Assembly (NCBI GenBank): GCA_947379685.1 | Contig: CANCOG010000102.1 | Location: forward strand, 1 to 11,920 | Direction of reading: 5' to 3' | Origin: Flavipsychrobacter stenotrophus | GTDB lineage: Bacteria; Bacteroidota; Bacteroidia; Chitinophagales; Chitinophagaceae | DNA length: 11,920 bases | Shown here: in pieces, positions 1-7,438 of the stretch | Layout: each line of letters starts with the position of its first letter | Position numbering within the stretch: the stretch's first letter is position 1 | Program-made: the position numbers and the translations under genes | The notes under the pieces: model-generated | What the model was told of the DNA's origin: nothing | Database searches by the model: none | What the model saw: the letters and a program-made list of their open reading frames with translations, nothing else

Positions 1-3000
1 ATCGAAATACCTGTAACTACTCCAGCTGGGCTAATTGTAGCTACAGAAGGAGTACTGCTGCTCCAGGTACCACCGGTTGTGGTGTTCGTAAAGGTTGACG
101 AAGCACCGGTACAAACACTTGAAGCACCTGAAATGGTACCACCAGTTGGTGCAGCATTAACTATGAATGTAATTGTACGCGCCGTAGGACCGCAGCTGTT
201 AGAAACTGTATAGGAGATTACTGCTGCACCGCCGGTAAGACCGGTAACAACACCTGAAGCATTAATTGTTGCAATTGACGGGCTTGCACTACTCCATGCA
301 CCGCCGCTTGTTGCATTGGCCAGGGTTGATGAAGCACCGGTACAAGCCGAAGCAGTTCCGGTAATTATGGCAGGCATAGATGGTGCTGAGCCAACAGAAA
401 CAGTAGCTGCTGTAGAAGAAGAACCACATGCGTTCGTAACTGTGTAAGAAACTAAAGCAGTTCCTGTTGTAATACCTGTTACAATACCTGTTGCATTAAC
501 CGTTGCTACAGAAGTACCGGCAGTAGTCCAGGTTCCACCGGAAGTTGCATCAGAAAGAGTAGTTGTAGATCCTGCGCAAACCGACATTGTACCTGTTATT
601 GAAGCAGGTGTAGCAGGTGTTGTGATCACCGATACTACTGCTGTTGCAGTTGCAGCACCACAGGTTCCGGTAACGGTATAAGAAATAGTTACTGTACCTG
701 TAGCTACGCCCCTTACAACCCCACCGCTGGTGATGGTTGCCAATGAGGTATTGCTGCTGGTCCATGTACCTCCACTAACGCCATCGGCTTCAGTAATTGT
801 GCTGCCTACGCAAACCGTGGCCGGCCCCGAAATCGTTCCGGGATTAGTTGCCGCATTAACTGTTATTGATTTTGAAGCAGTGGCTGATCCGCAGGTCCCT
901 GTTACAGTATAAGATATAACAGCAGTTCCGGCAGCTACGCCAGTAACAACGCCAGCTGAATTTACAGTAGCAATTGAAGAAGTGCTGCTGCTCCAGGTAC
1001 CGCCTGAGGTTGCATCAGTAAATGTAGTTGAGGCACCCGGACAAACCGTGGTTGCTCCGCTTATTACCCCAACAGTAGTAGACGTAACACTCATTGTAAA
1101 CGTAGCCACAGCTGTGCCGCAACTATTTGTAACAATATAAGACATGATAACACTTCCTACAGCTACACCGGTAACCACACCACTACCACTTATTGTAGCA
1201 ACTGTTGTATTACTGCTGGCCCAGGTACCACCAGAAACGGCATCGGCCAATGTTACTGTAGCACCGGTACAAACCGAAGAAGCGCCTGTAATTGTACCTG
1301 CATTAGGAGCAGGACTCACTGTGATAGCTCTTGTAGCCGTACGTGAACCGCAAGAACTGGTAACAGTATAAGATATAATTGCAGTTCCAACGCTTACGCC
1401 TGTAACAGTTCCTGTTGAACTATTAATTGTAGCAATTGCCGTGCTTGCACTGGTCCAGGTACCACCGGCAGTGCCGGCGCTGTCTGTCAAACCTATAGAT
1501 GTACCTGCACACACAACAGTTGGGCCAGTTATTATACCAGGCACTGCACCTGTAATTACGGTTAATGTTGTAGTAATTGAAGCATAACCACAAGAAGCAA
1601 AAACCGTATAGGTAATTGTCGTAGTTCCTGCACCCGAACCACCGGCAACTCCACCAGAGGTAATTGTAGCTACAGTTGGTGTACTACTGGTCCATGCTCC
1701 GCCTGTAGTTCCGAGTGTATCGCGGAGTGTAACTGTAGCACCAGTACAAACTGTTGTTGGACCAGTGATGTAACCCATTGTGGGCGGATTAATTACAGTA
1801 TCATTTTTAAATGCTGTTGCCGTTCCACAACTATTGCTTACCTGATAAGATATCAATACAGCTCCGGCCGAAACACCAGTAATAACACCAGTGCCGCTGC
1901 CTGCGGTTGCAATTGAAGTAGTTCCGCTGGTCCAGGTACCGCCTGAAGCAGTGCTTGTTAACGTAATAGTGCTACCCGTACAAATTCTTGAAGGACCAGA
2001 AATAGTGCCGGCAGAAGGAGACGCGATCACAGATATAGACCGGGTGGCAGAAAACACGCCACAAGTTGTATAAATTGAATAAGATATGGTTGCTGTTCCC
2101 ACGCTGTTTCCCCTGACAACACCTGATGTATTGACGGTAGCAATGGAGTTATTGCTGCTGCTCCAGTAACCTGTTCCACCATAAGCACCAGTATCGTTGA
2201 ATGTTGTAGTTGCACCAACACAAACTGTTGAAGCACCGCGTACAGTTCCTGCTGAAGCAGCCGCTGCTACGGTAATATTTCTAGTTGCTACTGCCGTTCC
2301 GCAGCTACCCGTCACTGAATAAGAGATTGTTGCAGACCCTGTTGCCACGCCGGTTATAATTCCAGTAGAAGGGTCAACAGTAGCAATACTTGAATTGCTG
2401 CTGCTCCAGGTCCCACCGGAACCTGATGAAGTAAAAGTAACTGTAGAGCCAACACAAACACTGCTGCCGCCGCCGCCGCCAGGGCCGCTTACAGTACCTG
2501 CACTTGCTCCGGTACCAACAGTTAGAGTAAATACTGATGTAGCAGTAGCACAGCTACTTGAAACAGTGTAAGTAATATCAGTTGAACCAGCGGACATGCC
2601 CCTAGCGATACCTGAAGTGCTGCCTATTGTAGCGACTGACGTGGTTCCGCTCGTCCAGGTGCCGCCTGTAGTAGCACCAGAAGCTGTAAGCGTATCGAAC
2701 GTACCAGGACATATTGTACCACTGCCGGTAATTGTACCTGCTGAAGGAGGAGAACCTGCCGCAACTGTAATAGTAGCTGTTGCAACAGATGTACCGCAAC
2801 TGTTCGTGTATGTATAAGTTATGTTGGTTGTACCTGCAGCAACTCCGGTTACTATTCCCGATGACGAACCTACAGTTGCAATACTGGTTGTACTGCTTGT
2901 CCATACTCCACCGCCACCGGCAGTGCTGGACAAGGCTAAAGTACTCCCGGTACAAACGGTTGTACCACCAGTAATGGAACCAGCTGAAGGAGTTGGGTTT

Positions 3001-3428
3001 ACAGATGCATATTGCAATGCATAACAACCAGTCGATAAAGTATAAGATATGAATGCTGTGCCTACTGAAACCCCGGTAATCACACCGGAAGAGTTAATAG
3101 TAGCGACATAGGAAGGCGTTACACTCCAGGTTCCGCCGCTAGTGGCTTCGGTAAATGTTGCTGTGCCTCCAATACAAATAGAAGTTGTTGACCCGCCTAT
3201 TGCCGCAGGTACCGGATTAACGGTAATTGTAGCCGTAGCTACACCTGCACCTGACCCCGTAACAACGTAGGAAATTGTAACAGTTCCCGCAGCTACACCG
3301 CCTACAACCCCTGAGGCAGAAACGGTGGCCACTGACGTATTCGAACTACTCCAGGTTCCACCGGCAGTAGTATCAACTAGTGTAATATTAGACCCGGCAC
3401 ATACTGCGGCAGGCCCGGTGATAGTAGC
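1..3428 (-). repeat. Array of 15 in-frame Ig-like domain repeats
   Basis: The conserved tryptophan codon of the GGTW motif recurs in the same frame with its lowest base at 63, 294, 528, 762, 993, 1221, 1455, 1692, 1932, 2163, 2406, 2655, 2901, 3126 and 3351. The period is therefore 225-249 bp. Almost every repeat has one cysteine near its start (V-C-x-G) and one near its end (S/T-C-G), a spacing that could allow one disulfide per Ig domain. The first repeat has lost the second cysteine (GSGAG where others have SCG). The copies are diverged at DNA level, with only short shared words such as ggtccaggtacc, so the array is old rather than freshly amplified. Length changes sit mainly in two loops: before GGTW and at the VCxG entry, where one copy carries a run of five glycines. 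Confidence 0.9.
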
Positions 3429-3500
3429 AACAGCAAAACTTTTAAGGGAAATAAAAGTAAATACTGCGAATAGTGTTAATAGTAAACGTGTCTTTCTCAT
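1..3500 (-). CDS. Large secreted Ig-like (Big_2-type) repeat protein, C-terminus outside window
   Basis: The reading frame is open from the ATG at 3500 to the window edge, giving 1,166 visible residues and no stop. Residues 1-23 form a Sec signal peptide: basic start (MRKTR), hydrophobic core, probable cleavage after SFA. The rest is 14 complete and one partial repeat of about 75-83 residues, each running roughly G-x-I/V-x-G, V-C-x-G, G-G-T-W, A-T-I/V, G-V-V-x-G-V, I-S-Y, S-C-G. The ATV..sGvVtGv..Gta.Isy pattern is typical of the bacterial Ig-like group 2 fold. Such proteins in Bacteroidota are usually exported adhesins or surface proteins, often with a type IX secretion C-terminal domain; that end is not visible here, so adhesion and export route are inference. 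A TAnnTTTG box lies 26 nt upstream, and no Shine-Dalgarno is evident. The protein may be several thousand residues long. Confidence 0.9.
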   Translation of the reverse strand, partial: MRKTRLLLTLFAVFTFISLKSFAVATITGPAAVCAGSNITLVDTTAGGTWSSSNTSVATVSASGVVGGVAAGTVTISYVVTGSGAGVATATITVNPVPAAIGGSTTSICIGGTATFTEATSGGTWSVTPSYVATINSSGVITGVSVGTAFISYTLSTGCYALQYASVNPTPSAGSITGGTTVCTGSTLALSSTAGGGGVWTSSTTSIATVGSSSGIVTGVAAGTTNITYTYTNSCGTSVATATITVAAGSPPSAGTITGSGTICPGTFDTLTASGATTGGTWTSGTTSVATIGSTSGIARGMSAGSTDITYTVSSSCATATSVFTLTVGTGASAGTVSGPGGGGGSSVCVGSTVTFTSSGSGGTWSSSNSSIATVDPSTGIITGVATGSATISYSVTGSCGTAVATRNITVAAAASAGTVRGASTVCVGATTTFNDTGAYGGTGYWSSSNNSIATVNTSGVVRGNSVGTATISYSIYTTCGVFSATRSISVIASPSAGTISGPSRICTGSTITLTSTASGGTWTSGTTSIATAGSGTGVITGVSAGAVLISYQVSNSCGTATAFKNDTVINPPTMGYITGPTTVCTGATVTLRDTLGTTGGAWTSSTPTVATITSGGVAGGSGAGTTTITYTVFASCGYASITTTLTVITGAVPGIITGPTVVCAGTSIGLTDSAGTAGGTWTSASTAIATINSSTGTVTGVSVGTAIISYTVTSSCGSRTATRAITVSPAPNAGTITGASSVCTGATVTLADAVSGGTWASSNTTVATISGSGVVTGVAVGSVIMSYIVTNSCGTAVATFTMSVTSTTVGVISGATTVCPGASTTFTDATSGGTWSSSTSSIATVNSAGVVTGVAAGTAVISYTVTGTCGSATASKSITVNAATNPGTISGPATVCVGSTITEADGVSGGTWTSSNTSLATITSGGVVRGVATGTVTISYTVTGTCGAATATAVVSVITTPATPASITGTMSVCAGSTTTLSDATSGGTWTTAGTSVATVNATGIVTGITTGTALVSYTVTNACGSSSTAATVSVGSAPSMPAIITGTASACTGASSTLANATSGGAWSSASPSIATINASGVVTGLTGGAAVISYTVSNSCGPTARTITFIVNAAPTGGTISGASSVCTGASSTFTNTTTGGTWSSSTPSVATISPAGVVTGIS

Positions 3501-3526
3501 TATTAGGGATTTTAGAAAATACGGCG

Positions 3527-3534
3527 CAAAGTTA
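3527..3534 (-). promoter_or_regulatory. Promoter -7 box for the Ig-repeat gene
   Basis: The minus strand reads TAACTTTG, an exact match to the Bacteroidota -7 element TAnnTTTG, ending 26 nt before the ATG at 3500. The predicted transcript start is near 3520, leaving a leader of about 20 nt. I see no clear TTG/TTTG -33 element at the usual distance. Confidence 0.6.
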
Positions 3535-3640
3535 TAACAATTACTTATTAAAAATAAAGAATTTTGGCTGAATTTGAAAAGTGCAGGAAAAAATTGTCTA
3601 TTAATCTATTAATGGTTAATAATCAATCATTTACAATTTT

Positions 3641-3694
3641 AACTGTCGAATTTTTTCGACAGTTATTGGAGGATTTTGCCGGTGTATCCTCCAA
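3641..3694. other. Tandem perfect hairpins in the radA / Ig-gene intergenic region
   Basis: The 325-bp gap 3501-3825 has no gene. It contains two adjacent perfect inverted repeats. The first has arms AACTGTCGAA (3641-3650) and TTCGACAGTT (3655-3664) around a 4-nt TTTT loop. The second has arms TTGGAGGAT (3666-3674) and ATCCTCCAA (3686-3694) with an 11-nt loop. They lie downstream of radA and upstream of the Ig-gene promoter on the same strand, so ending radA transcription is the simplest role. Neither is followed by a U-run on the minus strand, so this is not a standard intrinsic terminator. A regulatory or mRNA 3'-end-protecting role is possible. The rest of the gap (3535-3640 and 3695-3825) is AT-rich with nothing I recognise. 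Confidence 0.45.
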
Positions 3695-3825
3695 AAAAGC
3701 TGTCCAATTTGTTAACCGGTGAAATAATTTCGCGTTTTACATATACGACGCTGCTTTTCCGTTCTCTGTAATTCGACACCAAATCTTTATGAAAGTTAAA
3801 AACAAATGATGGGATTTTTCTGACA

Positions 3826-5193
3826 TCAAAACAGCATTTTGTACACGTCTTCCACTTTGTTAACTGTCTTTACCATTATTTTATATTTGTTTTCCAGCCC
3901 CTTGGCATTTGCCTTTGGAATAAAAATAACATCCATGCCCAGTTTATCGGCCTCGGCAATTCGCTGGTCTATTCGATTTACAGCCCTTATTTCTCCACTC
4001 AGGCCAATTTCACCAACGAGACAAATATTAGAAGGAAGTGCTTTGTCCTCGTAGGAAGAAAGGAGCGCACATACCAGTGCCAATTCAATGGATGGGTCTT
4101 CTACTTTTAAACCTCCGGCTATGTTTACAAACACATCTTTGGCGCCAAAATGAAATCCACCCCGTTTTTCAAGTACAGCCAATAGTAATTGCAGGCGACG
4201 GGGGTCCAGGCCGCTAACTGTTCGTTGCGGGGTGCCGTATACTGCCTGGGTCACCAGTGCCTGAACTTCAATCATCATCGGACGCAAGCCTTCCATAATT
4301 GCGGCAATGGCAATCCCACTCAGCGGCTCATCATGCTGCGACAATAATATCTCTGACGGATTGGTGACAGGGCGCATACCCTTGGCCACCATTTCATATA
4401 TACCCAATTCCGATGTAGAACCGAAACGGTTCTTCAATGTTCTTAAAATACGGTATGCGTAGTGCCGGTCACCTTCAAACTGTAATACTGTATCCACCAT
4501 GTGTTCCAGCACCTTTGGGCCAGCGATGGAGCCATCCTTCGTAATATGACCAATTATAAATACAGGAATACTGCTGGCTTTTGCAAATCGCTGTAACTCA
4601 GCCGCGCACTCCCTCACCTGGGAAACACTGCCGGCCGCAGATTCTACAACAGCCGATTCCAGTGTCTGTATAGAGTCAATGATCAGCAACTGAGGCCTTA
4701 CCCTCTTCACCTCCTGGAAAATAGTGTGCGTATCGGTTGCTGTTAGTATATACAAATTGTTGTTGGTGACTCCAACTCTGTCGGCACGCATCTTTATTTG
4801 CTGGGCACTTTCCTCGCCCGATACATATAGGGTAACAATGTTTTTCCAGTTGAGGGCGCATTGTAAAAACAGGGTTGACTTCCCAATACCAGGGTCACCT
4901 GCCACCAAGATAACTGAACCCGGCACCAGGCCACCGCCCAAAACACGGTTCAGTTCTGGGTCGGGTGCTTCCATGCGCATTTCCTGCACATGTACGACCT
5001 CATCAAGCTTATGTGCCTTCCGTATTTCTTTGTGTTCTTCTTCCCAGTTCACGCCGCCTTTCCCTTTCTCATCGCGCTGCACTACCTCTTCAACAAAGGA
5101 ATTCCATGCTGCGCAAGATGGGCATTTGCCGGTCCACTTTGGTGTTTCATATCCGCATTGCTGGCAAAAGAATGCCGTCTTGGTTTTAGCCAT
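3826..5193 (-). CDS. radA: DNA repair protein RadA (Sms), ATP-dependent branch-migration helicase
   Basis: This 455-residue protein is full length for RadA and shows the domains in order. An N-terminal C4 zinc finger has CxxC pairs at Cys10/13 and Cys24/27. A RecA-like ATPase follows, with Walker A GDPGIGKST (99-107) and Walker B LLIIDSIQT (about 169-177). The RadA-specific KNRFG motif is at 254-258. The C-terminal Lon-protease-like domain runs from about 290, with GLDPRR, DVFVNIAGG and GEIGLSGEIR blocks. In characterised bacteria RadA acts on recombination intermediates in the cytoplasm, driving branch migration during RecA-mediated repair; the Lon-like domain is not a protease there. The ATG is supported by the zinc finger starting nine residues later. 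A lipoprotein gene lies 115 bp upstream on the same strand and could share its transcript. Only a weak box (TACCTTCG, 5198-5205) lies immediately before the ATG. Confidence 0.97.
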   Translation of the reverse strand: MAKTKTAFFCQQCGYETPKWTGKCPSCAAWNSFVEEVVQRDEKGKGGVNWEEEHKEIRKAHKLDEVVHVQEMRMEAPDPELNRVLGGGLVPGSVILVAGDPGIGKSTLFLQCALNWKNIVTLYVSGEESAQQIKMRADRVGVTNNNLYILTATDTHTIFQEVKRVRPQLLIIDSIQTLESAVVESAAGSVSQVRECAAELQRFAKASSIPVFIIGHITKDGSIAGPKVLEHMVDTVLQFEGDRHYAYRILRTLKNRFGSTSELGIYEMVAKGMRPVTNPSEILLSQHDEPLSGIAIAAIMEGLRPMMIEVQALVTQAVYGTPQRTVSGLDPRRLQLLLAVLEKRGGFHFGAKDVFVNIAGGLKVEDPSIELALVCALLSSYEDKALPSNICLVGEIGLSGEIRAVNRIDQRIAEADKLGMDVIFIPKANAKGLENKYKIMVKTVNKVEDVYKMLF

Positions 5194-5308
5194 GTTGCGA
5201 AGGTAAGGAGAACCGCGATTTGTGCGATATCAATAGATTTTGCGCAAACTCCATTCTGCCGGGGGCTATTTAGAGATTGGAATATTTGAACGCAATGAAC
5301 TTCTGCCC

Positions 5309-5821
5309 TTACTTCCTTTTACCCAGAGGCTTTTTGATCTTATACTTTGCGTCCATTGTGTCCAGGTCAGATTTAACGAGGGTTATGGCTGTTTTTTCTG
5401 CGACGAGATCGTTAGACAACAACGCCAGCGCCTTATCCAATTCCTCTTTGGGTGTAAGTGCAGAGAAACGTTCAAAATTAGGATATACTTCGGCCACCAT
5501 TGCAGATTGTGTTGCCAGCAAATTGTCTTCGTCGGCCTTTACTTTGTCTGTTCCTTTAGTCGATGCAACGCTACTGATTGCTAGCCTGCTTTGGCTGATG
5601 AATGTACCCAACTCCCTTCTCAGCGGTTGCAGTTCATTAAAATTCTTGCTCACCAGAGCTTGGTCCAGTTTTTGGTGCCAGTCGGAAGTCATTCGGTCGA
5701 GTGTATCATTGATGCCGGCAACCCTATAATATAACTGCTTTGCATCATGCTTTTCTTCAAAACCGCATGACGACAGCAATATCAAAGAGGTAAAACACAG
5801 TAAACACACAATTCTCAGCAT
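5309..5821 (-). CDS. Small lipoprotein of unknown function
   Basis: The product is 170 residues. It starts with a short hydrophobic segment ending in the lipobox L-S-S-C, with Cys19 as the likely lipidated residue, so it should be an envelope lipoprotein. The sequence after the cysteine is GFEEK; its acidic pair faintly resembles the Bacteroidota surface-export signal, but the match is too loose to assign location. The mature part is charged, probably mostly helical, with no cysteines and no catalytic motif that I recognise, and it ends in a basic tail (KIKKPLGKRK). It loosely recalls short helical surface lipoproteins such as the LIC11966 family, which is only an impression. It is co-directional with radA, 115 bp downstream, but nothing ties the functions together. 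A TTTG-N21-TATTTTTA promoter candidate sits directly upstream. Confidence 0.85.
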   Translation of the reverse strand: MLRIVCLLCFTSLILLSSCGFEEKHDAKQLYYRVAGINDTLDRMTSDWHQKLDQALVSKNFNELQPLRRELGTFISQSRLAISSVASTKGTDKVKADEDNLLATQSAMVAEVYPNFERFSALTPKEELDKALALLSNDLVAEKTAITLVKSDLDTMDAKYKIKKPLGKRK

Positions 5822-5834
5822 TCTCTTTTTGGCT

Positions 5835-5867
5835 TAAAAATACAACTATTTAGAAAACAAGCGCAAA
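5835..5867 (-). promoter_or_regulatory. Candidate promoter of the lipoprotein gene
   Basis: On the minus strand TTTG (5867-5864) is followed after 21 nt by TATTTTTA (5842-5835), one mismatch from TAnnTTTG. The predicted start is near 5829, giving a leader under 10 nt before the ATG at 5821. Short leaders of this kind are also predicted elsewhere in the window. Confidence 0.45.
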
Positions 5868-5936
5868 GCAGCCCGGGGCGCACCCCGACCTTTAGGATTA
5901 CTTTACGGTTCAAATGTAGGCATAATTGCGCTAAAG

Positions 5937-6110
5937 ATGGCTGGCAGGGGCATTCTAACAGAAAGATATGACAACCAGGAACTATTTCAATTCAAGGTGT
6001 TGTGCATAGACGGTGAGAATCTCGTCTCTACAGTTGTTGCAAATCGGGTCGGGTCGTTTTTAACGAATATTTTCACAAGTAGCGTTGACGAGGATGATAT
6101 TTTGCAGTAG
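5937..6110 (+). CDS. Possible small ORF, 57 codons, unknown
   Basis: An ATG at 5937 opens a frame that ends with TAG at 6108-6110. The predicted 57-residue product starts MAGRGILTERYDNQELFQFK and ends acidic (SSVDEDDILQ). Its composition is protein-like, with no low complexity and no long hydrophobic stretch. The frame is open back to about 5838, but the only ATG is at 5937. Against it: I find no TAnnTTTG box at a sensible distance, and several codons (AGG, CTA, CGG, GGG, TCG) are not those favoured by the neighbouring core genes. Its stop codon overlaps the -7 box of the next gene. It could be a genuine small gene, a decayed gene end, or chance. A short GC-rich hairpin (CGGGG 5874-5878, CCCCG 5883-5887) lies upstream. 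Confidence 0.25.
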   Translation: MAGRGILTERYDNQELFQFKVLCIDGENLVSTVVANRVGSFLTNIFTSSVDEDDILQ

Positions 6111-6115
6111 GTTTG
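6085..6115 (+). promoter_or_regulatory. Promoter of the AIM24-family gene
   Basis: TTG (6085-6087) is followed after 20 nt by TAGGTTTG (6108-6115), an exact TAnnTTTG box at ideal spacing. The predicted transcript start is near 6121-6122, about 12 nt before the ATG at 6134. The box contains the upstream in-frame TTG at 6113, which therefore cannot serve as the start of a transcript made from this promoter. Confidence 0.7.
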
Positions 6116-6133
6116 ATAAAAAATAACTGCGAT

Positions 6134-6925
6134 ATGCGCAACAATCATGAAATAGATTACCGTATTTATGGTGAAGAAATGCAGTATGTAGAAGTAGAGC
6201 TGGACCCAATGGAAACGGCTATTGCCGAACCAGGTAGCTTTATGATGATGGATGATGGCATTCAAATGGAAACAATGCTTGGCGATGGCTCACAGCAACA
6301 AAGCGGCTTCATGAATAAGTTGTTTTCGGCAGGCAAACGCCTTCTTGTAGGCGAAAACCTGTTTCTTACTGCATATACAAACGTAGGACAGGGCAAAAAA
6401 AGGGTTTCATTTGCTTCGCCATACCCCGGAAAAATCATCCCGATGGACCTGCAGCGTCTTGGCAACCGTGTGATTTGCCAGAAAGATGCATTCCTGTGTG
6501 CTGCAAAGGGAGTTTCTATTGGGATCGAATTTCAGAAAAGACTGGGTACCGGGCTGTTTGGCGGTGAGGGTTTTATAATGGAGAAACTAGAAGGTGACGG
6601 CCTTGCATTTGTGCATGCCTGCGGTCATGTCCTTCGCAAGGAGCTACAACCAGGCGAGTTGATAAAAATAGATACTGGTTGTATTGTCGCATTTACATCA
6701 GAAGTAACCTATGATATCCAGTTTGTTGGTGGTATCAAAAATACACTGTTTGGTGGAGAGGGTATTTTTTATGCAACACTTCGCGGACCTGGCAATGTAT
6801 GGATACAAACACTGCCCATCAGCCGCCTGGCCAGCCGAATTCTCTCTTACGGCGTCGGAAAACGCAAAGAAGAAGGCAGTATTTTAGGAGGCCTAGGCAA
6901 CCTGATTGACGGAGATGGATATTAA
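6134..6925 (+). CDS. AIM24 / TIGR00266 (DUF124) family protein
   Basis: The 263-residue product matches the TIGR00266/AIM24 family in length and content. Features include an early AEPGSFMMM segment, glycine-rich turns, two similar LFGGEG blocks (TGLFGGEGFIMEKLEGDG and NTLFGGEGIFYATLRGPG), the segment IDTGCIVAFTSEVTYDIQFV, and VWIQTLPISRLASRI near the C-terminus. The family is predicted to be a beta-rich fold. The bacterial members have no established biochemical role; the eukaryotic relative AIM24 is mitochondrial. There is no signal peptide or membrane segment, so it is probably cytoplasmic. The ATG at 6134 is preferred over an in-frame TTG at 6113 because the TTG lies inside the -7 promoter box. 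The C-terminus is glycine-rich (GSILGGLGNLIDGDGY). It stands alone on the plus strand, converging on the arsC-like gene. Confidence 0.9.
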   Translation: MRNNHEIDYRIYGEEMQYVEVELDPMETAIAEPGSFMMMDDGIQMETMLGDGSQQQSGFMNKLFSAGKRLLVGENLFLTAYTNVGQGKKRVSFASPYPGKIIPMDLQRLGNRVICQKDAFLCAAKGVSIGIEFQKRLGTGLFGGEGFIMEKLEGDGLAFVHACGHVLRKELQPGELIKIDTGCIVAFTSEVTYDIQFVGGIKNTLFGGEGIFYATLRGPGNVWIQTLPISRLASRILSYGVGKRKEEGSILGGLGNLIDGDGY

Positions 6926-6948
6926 TTTTTATTAAGCAAATTATATTG

Positions 6949-6976
6949 GGGCATGGGTTTTCACCTCTGCCCTTTT
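6949..6976 (+). terminator. Putative terminator after the AIM24-family gene
   Basis: GGGCA (6949-6953) can pair with TGCCC (6968-6972), with an inner GGT/ACC pairing (6956-6958, 6963-6965). The stem is followed by TTTT and then a T-rich stretch. It sits 24 bp after the stop at 6925, between convergent genes. The stem is short with internal mismatches, so confidence is moderate. Confidence 0.45.
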
Positions 6977-7008
6977 ACATTTTTTCAACCCATTATAGCT
7001 GAAGCTTC

Positions 7009-7356
7009 TTACAACAACTCAAAAACCCTTTCTGCTGGCCGGGCAATGAGTGCATGGTCGCCATTTTCTACTATGGGGCGCTCTATTAGTATCGGGTTTT
7101 CTATGAGTATTCGGAACCAATCTGTTTCAGACAATTTCTTTCCTTCAAATTGTACCTTAAAAAGTGGTTCATTTTTTCGTACCAGTTCACTTGGTTGCAT
7201 GTCCAGTTTAGCCAGTAATTCTGCCAATTCGTTTTCATTAAGTGGTTCGGCTAAGTAGTAACGAATGGTGTGCGGAATTGCTGCATCCTGAAGTAATTCC
7301 AGGGCTCCCTTGCTCTTGGTGCAGGTACCGTTATGATATATAATAATGTCCGGCAT
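7009..7356 (-). CDS. arsC: ArsC-family reductase (arsenate reductase, glutaredoxin-type)
   Basis: The 115-residue product has the thioredoxin-like ArsC fold length. The active-site motif IIIYHNGTCTKSKGALELL places the nucleophilic cysteine at residue 12. Downstream arginines stand in the segments VRKNEP, ERPIV and IARPAERV, which correspond to the three arginines that bind arsenate in the Escherichia coli R773 enzyme. Members reduce arsenate to arsenite with glutathione and glutaredoxin, but chromosomal relatives such as YfgD/Spx-like proteins have other or unknown roles. No ars regulator or efflux gene is nearby, so an arsenic role is not confirmed by context. An exact TATTTTTG box lies just upstream. 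The gene converges with the AIM24-family gene; the two stops are about 83 bp apart. Confidence 0.88.
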   Translation of the reverse strand: MPDIIIYHNGTCTKSKGALELLQDAAIPHTIRYYLAEPLNENELAELLAKLDMQPSELVRKNEPLFKVQFEGKKLSETDWFRILIENPILIERPIVENGDHALIARPAERVFELL

Positions 7357-7366
7357 AATGTTTGTG

Positions 7367-7374
7367 CAAAAATA
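7367..7374 (-). promoter_or_regulatory. Promoter -7 box for the arsC-like gene
   Basis: The minus strand reads TATTTTTG, an exact TAnnTTTG match, ending 10 nt before the ATG at 7356. The predicted leader is only about 5 nt, so the mRNA would be nearly leaderless. No clear -33 element is seen. Confidence 0.55.
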
Positions 7375-7438
7375 ACGATCCGGAATTAATTACAGTCCCT
7401 CCAATCCATAGGGAAATACAAAGACCCATAGCCAACAA

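Noticed and set aside
2602..3027. Minus-strand 141-codon frame rich in Y, S, R and C
   Set aside because: It is an out-of-frame shadow of the Ig-repeat coding sequence with low-complexity composition.
1..3428. CRISPR array, suggested by the regular period
   Set aside because: The period is about 230 bp, the repeats are diverged and coding, and there are no short identical repeats separated by unique spacers.
730..3537. Several plus-strand open frames of 60-75 codons rich in V, P and A, repeating a VQVPP-like motif
   Set aside because: They all lie in one frame antisense to the Ig-repeat gene and simply mirror its GGTW repeat; they lack promoters and recognisable domains.
4724..5289. Three plus-strand frames of 74-160 codons opposite the start of radA
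   Set aside because: They are antisense to the well-conserved radA gene, which explains the region, and none has family-like motifs or a promoter box.
5277..5729. Plus-strand 150-codon frame opposite the lipoprotein gene
   Set aside because: The minus-strand frame has a signal peptide, a lipobox and a promoter; this frame has none of these and no recognisable domain.
5987..6265. Minus-strand 92-codon frame over the AIM24 promoter and gene start
   Set aside because: It overlaps the strong plus-strand promoter and gene; its composition is hydrophobic and aromatic with no gene-like start.
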